Part shown: piece by piece, positions 7,961 through 9,934 of the stretch | Layout: each line of letters begins with the position of its first letter | How positions within the stretch are numbered: the first letter of the stretch is position 1 | From: Gammaproteobacteria bacterium | Lineage (GTDB): Bacteria > Pseudomonadota > Gammaproteobacteria > GCA-001735895 | Length of the DNA: 9,934 nt | Direction of reading: 5' to 3' | NCBI GenBank assembly: GCA_029882955.1 | Contig: JAOUJX010000129.1 | Span: 1 to 9,934 of the forward strand | Notes under the pieces: model-generated | The model's database searches: none | What the model saw: the letters and a program-made list of their open reading frames with translations, nothing else | What the model was told of the DNA's origin: nothing | Program-made: the position numbers and the translations under genes

Positions 7961-8266
7961 ATGAAAGATTCGGAGTATTTACCTTCATTGCAAAAGTCCG
8001 ATTTGATCCGCAATCTATCCAAAAACAACCAGAGGAAGCTGGCCCCAAAAGATGTGGCGCTTGCAATTAATAGTTTGATTAAAATAATGAGCCATACCTT
8101 GTCAACTGGTGAACGCATAGAAGTCAGAGGATTCGGTAGTTTCAGTTTGCGCTATCGCCCTCCACGAACTTGCAGAAACCCCATGTCCGGTGAAGCCGTT
8201 AAAATACCAGGTAAGTATGTCCCTCAGTTCAAACCTGGGAAAGAACTGCGAGATCGAGTCAAATAG
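7961..8266 (+). CDS. IHF beta-type DNA-bending protein (IhfB paralogue)
   Basis: The 101-residue product belongs to the HU/IHF family and is closest in motif to IhfB. GERIEVRGFGSFSLRYR (50-66) leads into the DNA-contacting beta arm with RNP (72-74), whose proline intercalates between bases in the family. It ends YVPQFKPGKELRDRVK, very like the C-terminus of E. coli IhfB. In E. coli ihfB follows rpsA; this copy stands alone between two gene-poor regions, so it may be an extra paralogue. Oddities are an N-terminal extension of about 9 residues (KDSEYLPSL) before the usual start, Cys71 where the family normally has Gly (CRNP for GRNP), and a stop run of TAG, TAA and TGA as three consecutive in-frame codons. 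The AAAAAGG site 8 bases before the ATG supports this start; a TTG at 7988 would give the standard length. Partner subunit and sequence specificity are unknown. Confidence 0.9.
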   Translation: MKDSEYLPSLQKSDLIRNLSKNNQRKLAPKDVALAINSLIKIMSHTLSTGERIEVRGFGSFSLRYRPPRTCRNPMSGEAVKIPGKYVPQFKPGKELRDRVK

Positions 8267-8275
8267 TAATGAATA

Positions 8276-8365
8276 GTCCGCTTATAAGGAAAATGCGTAT
8301 TTCTGTAAATGTGAATAAATCTTTAATAGTAAAGCGTTTTCCAAGCGATTAAGCCTAAAGCGGAC
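8276..8365. repeat. Nested 90-base inverted repeat after the ihfB-like gene
   Basis: GTCCGCTT (8276-8283) is perfectly complementary to AAGCGGAC (8358-8365). Inside it GGAAAATGC (8288-8296) pairs with GCGTTTTCC (8334-8342) with one G:U wobble. A competing hairpin pairs AGCCTAA (8352-8358) with TTAGGCT (8384-8390). There is no T-tract, so it is not a classical terminator. It may be a mobile-element remnant, a transcript-end structure or a repeat family; another GCGGAC lies at 8405-8410. Confidence 0.5.
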
Positions 8366-8379
8366 GATCAAAGTTTATG

Positions 8380-8511
8380 TGTGTTAGGCTCTAGTCGGCC
8401 AACTGCGGACATTGATTGAATGAAGTTCGAAGCTGGATTGATCAAGTGACGACATAGAATGAGGCAGTTTGACTTTATATTAAGTTGGGTGCAAAGTGGA
8501 TTGTGTTAGGC
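8380..8511 (+). repeat. Ten-base direct repeat TGTGTTAGGC, two copies
   Basis: TGTGTTAGGC occurs at 8380-8389 and again at 8502-8511, 122 bases apart on the same strand. Both contain GTTAGGC, which fits the GTTRRRY core of integron recombination sites, but no RYYYAAC partner core or L boxes are visible at either copy. The second copy is in the leading part of the transposase-like frame. Confidence 0.4.
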
Positions 8512-8778
8512 AAAAGGTATTGCTGTGGAGGCAAGCGATCTCAGGCAAAATCCTACAGTTTCTATAACGCTCTTCTACAGATACTCACTGCCTTGATTAC
8601 ATATCTACTTGCCTATCTGTATCGACAGTACAGTGGTTCAAAACAGAGCCTGTACCTATGGATGGCGGAACTTAAATCCACCCTTTTCCAGCGCCCTAAA
8701 GTCGACTATGATAAACTCAAACGACGGCGAAAAAATAAAGCGATCTACCAATTACAACAAGCTGAGTTACTAATATGA
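8485..8778 (+). pseudogene. Remnant resembling the C-terminus of an IS4-type transposase
   Basis: An open frame of 97 codons starts at a TTG directly after an in-frame TAA (8482-8484) and lacks a ribosome site. From about residue 25 it reads FYNALLQILTALITYLLAYL, then YRQYSGSKQSLYLWMAELKS, then LFQRP and a basic RRRKNK tail. The pattern of a hydrophobic (A)LLQILTALITYLL segment followed by a Leu-rich stretch and LF(Q/E)R is, from memory, that of the C-terminal end of IS4-family DDE transposases. The catalytic DDE residues and the YREK signature are absent, so at most the last 70 residues of a transposase survive. The first 22 or so residues (basic, two Cys) do not look like transposase and may be read from flanking DNA. 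No terminal inverted repeats or target duplication could be paired. The family assignment is from recall of the motif, not from alignment. Confidence 0.5.
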
Positions 8779-8782
8779 ATTT

Positions 8783-8815
8783 ATTCCGGATAGTAGTGGG
8801 CCTCCTAGCCGGAAT
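8783..8815. repeat. Strong hairpin just after the transposase-like remnant
   Basis: ATTCCGG (8783-8789) is exactly complementary to CCGGAAT (8809-8815). After one mismatch TAG pairs with CTA, and after a second mismatch AG pairs with CT, leaving loop TGGGC (8797-8801). This gives 12 pairs over 14 positions. It begins 4 bases after the remnant's stop codon and has no T-tract on either side, so it may mark the element's end or be a REP-like hairpin rather than a terminator. Confidence 0.55.
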
Positions 8816-8843
8816 CCATTACTAGAGATAAACAAATAACAAT

Positions 8844-8853
8844 TGGCGCGCCA
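8844..8853. repeat. Ten-base G/C-rich palindrome
   Basis: TGGCGCGCCA is a perfect palindrome in otherwise A/T-rich non-coding DNA. Its role is unknown and it may be chance. CACAGGCT begins in it (8852-8859) and recurs at 8916-8923. Confidence 0.35.
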
Positions 8854-8866
8854 CAGGCTCAAAGTC

Positions 8867-8908
8867 GCTTAAAGCATGTATTTTCTAGATAAAATGACCC
8901 GTTTAAGC
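8867..8908. repeat. Symmetric 42-base interrupted inverted repeat
   Basis: The outer arms GCTTAAA (8867-8873) and TTTAAGC (8902-8908) and the inner arms ATTTT (8880-8884) and AAAAT (8891-8895) share one centre, separated by unpaired 6-base blocks on both sides. It is the kind of dyad a dimeric DNA-binding protein could use, or a folded RNA. It lies about 85 bases downstream of the exported-protein gene on the minus strand. Confidence 0.4.
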
Positions 8909-8936
8909 ACCGATTCACAGGCTATACGAACAGTAT

Positions 8937-8952
8937 ATTGATAATTATCAAT
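8937..8952. repeat. Sixteen-base perfect palindrome ATTGATAATTATCAAT
   Basis: ATTGATAA and TTATCAAT abut with no loop. A 5-bp hairpin, TATAC/GTATA (8923-8937), touches its left edge. It contains the GATAAT/ATTATC words of Fur boxes, but they overlap instead of being spaced as in the usual 19-bp site, and it sits after the stop of the nearest gene, not upstream of a start. It is more likely a structural or transcript-end feature than an operator. Confidence 0.45.
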
Positions 8953-8994
8953 GGTTTATGGTGGTCCGACCCCGTTCAAGCGTCTTATTTAGCG

Positions 8995-9723
8995 TTACTG
9001 ATACCCGATCATGCAACCATAAAATCTGTAGGTCCCGCCTCCTGCTACTGGCCAGTCAATCTTAATATAGTAGCGATAGTCACTATTTGAGACAAGAGAA
9101 GACAAGTCTGGACTAATAAGGATTTCCTGGCCTAAGTCAGTAGTAGTGCTGGCACTATATAAAACCTCAGTTGAGCCATTGAAGGATTGTCGGTGCAAAC
9201 TTACCGACATATAGGAGCGAGACGAATCGTTAAATTCACATTTCACGGTCGTAACAGTTACTCCATCCGGGAAATAAACTGGTGCAAATCCATAAGCGGG
9301 AAAGGACGTTCCATTAACAACCGAATAACCACCGGGGCCATAACCAGGAATAAATTCTGCTGAAATATTCAGAGCGTTACCGGATATGGAAACTGTTCCT
9401 TGTAGTGATAAGGAAACGTCACCACTAGTACCTCCACCAGTTATACCTGACCCTGCTGTAACTCCGGTAATATCCCCTGAGCCAACATCATCAACCTCAC
9501 AAGCTACAGTTCCATCAGCATTAATGGAGCCAATAGCTTCACCTGGAGGGCAAACTCCTGTAACCCTGTCCTGTTTACTATTTACTGCTGATTTGATGTT
9601 GTCTAACGTAGTCGTCGTGAGGGTGTCACCTGTCGAGTAGGTATCAGTGATATCCACTGCGTAGACGTTAGTTACTGCAATGGACAATATGAGAGCGGAT
9701 AGGCCCTTACTAATAAATTTCAT
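8995..9723 (-). CDS. Secreted protein of unknown function with a tail-fibre-like glycine-rich repeat
   Basis: The 242-residue product starts with a Sec signal peptide (positive n-region, hydrophobic 8-18, probable cleavage after VYA at 22). The mature protein has a Thr-rich segment (28-45), a CPPG...C stretch (Cys58-Cys75) that could form a disulfide, and the motif GSGDITGVTAGSGITGGGTS with GDVSLSL (81-107), common in phage tail fibres and other extracellular beta-structured proteins. The C-terminal 90 residues alternate beta-strand-like patterns (VTTVKCEFND, YMSVSLHR, YRYYIKIDW, TYRFYGCMIGY), suggesting a jelly-roll-like sandwich possibly closed by Cys162-Cys237. No catalytic motif is seen and the function is not recognised. 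AAGGAG lies 6 bases before the ATG (complement of 9730-9735), fixing the start. It follows the lipoprotein gene by 24 bases and is probably co-transcribed. No clear terminator follows. Confidence 0.82.
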   Translation of the reverse strand: MKFISKGLSALILSIAVTNVYAVDITDTYSTGDTLTTTTLDNIKSAVNSKQDRVTGVCPPGEAIGSINADGTVACEVDDVGSGDITGVTAGSGITGGGTSGDVSLSLQGTVSISGNALNISAEFIPGYGPGGYSVVNGTSFPAYGFAPVYFPDGVTVTTVKCEFNDSSRSYMSVSLHRQSFNGSTEVLYSASTTTDLGQEILISPDLSSLVSNSDYRYYIKIDWPVAGGGTYRFYGCMIGYQ

Positions 9724-9747
9724 AGCTTTCTCCTTAGAGTTTATTGA

Positions 9748-9915
9748 TTATTGGATTTGGCATTCGCCGATCTTGGCGGTTCCGAGTACGCAGTCTGAAC
9801 TGGTTTGGGCATTGGAGTTATCATTACCGCCACCACCGCCACAGGCGGATAAGCCAATGCCGAGAATACAGACGGTCAGTATGAGCCTAAGTAGGCGAGG
9901 AAATTGAGTATTCAC
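9748..9915 (-). CDS. Small lipoprotein (55 residues)
   Basis: Read on the minus strand from a GTG at 9915, preceded at 6 bases by AGGAG (complement of 9922-9926). The product begins MNTQFPRLLRLILTVCILGI and continues with GLSAC followed by five glycines. This is a textbook lipoprotein signal: basic n-region, hydrophobic core, lipobox LSAC with Cys25 as lipidation site, and a glycine linker. The mature chain is only about 31 residues, ends CVLGTAKIGECQIQ with two cysteines, and has no recognised domain. It lies directly before the 242-residue secreted protein with the same style of ribosome site, so the two are probably one operon and may act together at the cell envelope. The residue after the lipidated Cys is Gly, not Asp, which by the usual +2 rule favours the outer membrane. 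It is short enough for automatic annotation to miss. Confidence 0.75.
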   Translation of the reverse strand: MNTQFPRLLRLILTVCILGIGLSACGGGGGNDNSNAQTSSDCVLGTAKIGECQIQ

Positions 9916-9934
9916 GTAAAGCTCCTTTTGTTAG

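Noticed and set aside
8353..8389. Integron attC site formed by GCCTAAA and GTTAGGC
   Set aside because: The left core ends in AAA, not AAC, the span is only 37 bases, and no L'/L'' boxes are present.
8937..8952. Fur box
   Set aside because: The GATAAT words overlap into a 16-base palindrome rather than the usual 19-base arrangement, and no gene start lies downstream within promoter range on either strand.
9680..9907. Plus-strand frame of 75 codons opposite the lipoprotein gene
   Set aside because: The minus-strand frames here have strong ribosome sites and export signals; the plus-strand frame is low-complexity (a proline run opposite the glycine codons) and has no ribosome site.

Overview
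The window looks like a chromosomal segment of a gammaproteobacterium. The support is a fused RlmK/RlmL methyltransferase, an E. coli-type GMP reductase, a SelU tRNA-modifying enzyme and an IhfB-type nucleoid protein, all most similar in recalled motifs to gammaproteobacterial members. The genus cannot be named from the sequence alone.

Positions 1-5542 hold a tightly packed plus-strand operon. The last codons of an unidentified gene overlap the start of rlmL (23S rRNA methylation). rlmL overlaps selU (tRNA wobble 2-selenouridine synthesis). selU is followed after 16 bases by a membrane-anchored flavin oxidoreductase, in which a VTT/DedA-like membrane domain is fused to a MerA/Lpd-like disulfide reductase. 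Two RNA-modification enzymes and a predicted membrane redox enzyme therefore probably share one transcript.

Positions 5570-7421 carry two minus-strand genes that converge on that operon: guaC (GMP reductase), and downstream of it a HAD phosphatase of the phosphoglycolate phosphatase/nucleotidase type. Together they suggest, without proving, a role in nucleotide salvage or housekeeping.

Positions 7422-9000 are gene-poor and differ in character. They hold a 539-base spacer with several hairpins and a plausible plus-strand intrinsic terminator. Next comes a solitary IhfB paralogue with an N-terminal extension and three tandem stop codons. After it lie nested inverted repeats, a short direct repeat, a remnant resembling the C-terminus of an IS4-type transposase, and a series of palindromes. 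This looks like a decayed insertion or rearrangement zone.

Positions 8995-9915 carry a minus-strand pair of exported proteins with strong Shine-Dalgarno sites. The first is a 55-residue lipoprotein, too short for many gene finders. The second is a 242-residue secreted protein whose glycine-rich repeat and C-terminal beta pattern resemble phage tail or other extracellular proteins. Neither has a recognisable function.

No CRISPR array, tRNA, rRNA, prophage module or complete mobile element was seen. The least explained parts are the exported pair, the orphan IhfB paralogue with its structured surroundings, and the membrane-reductase fusion.
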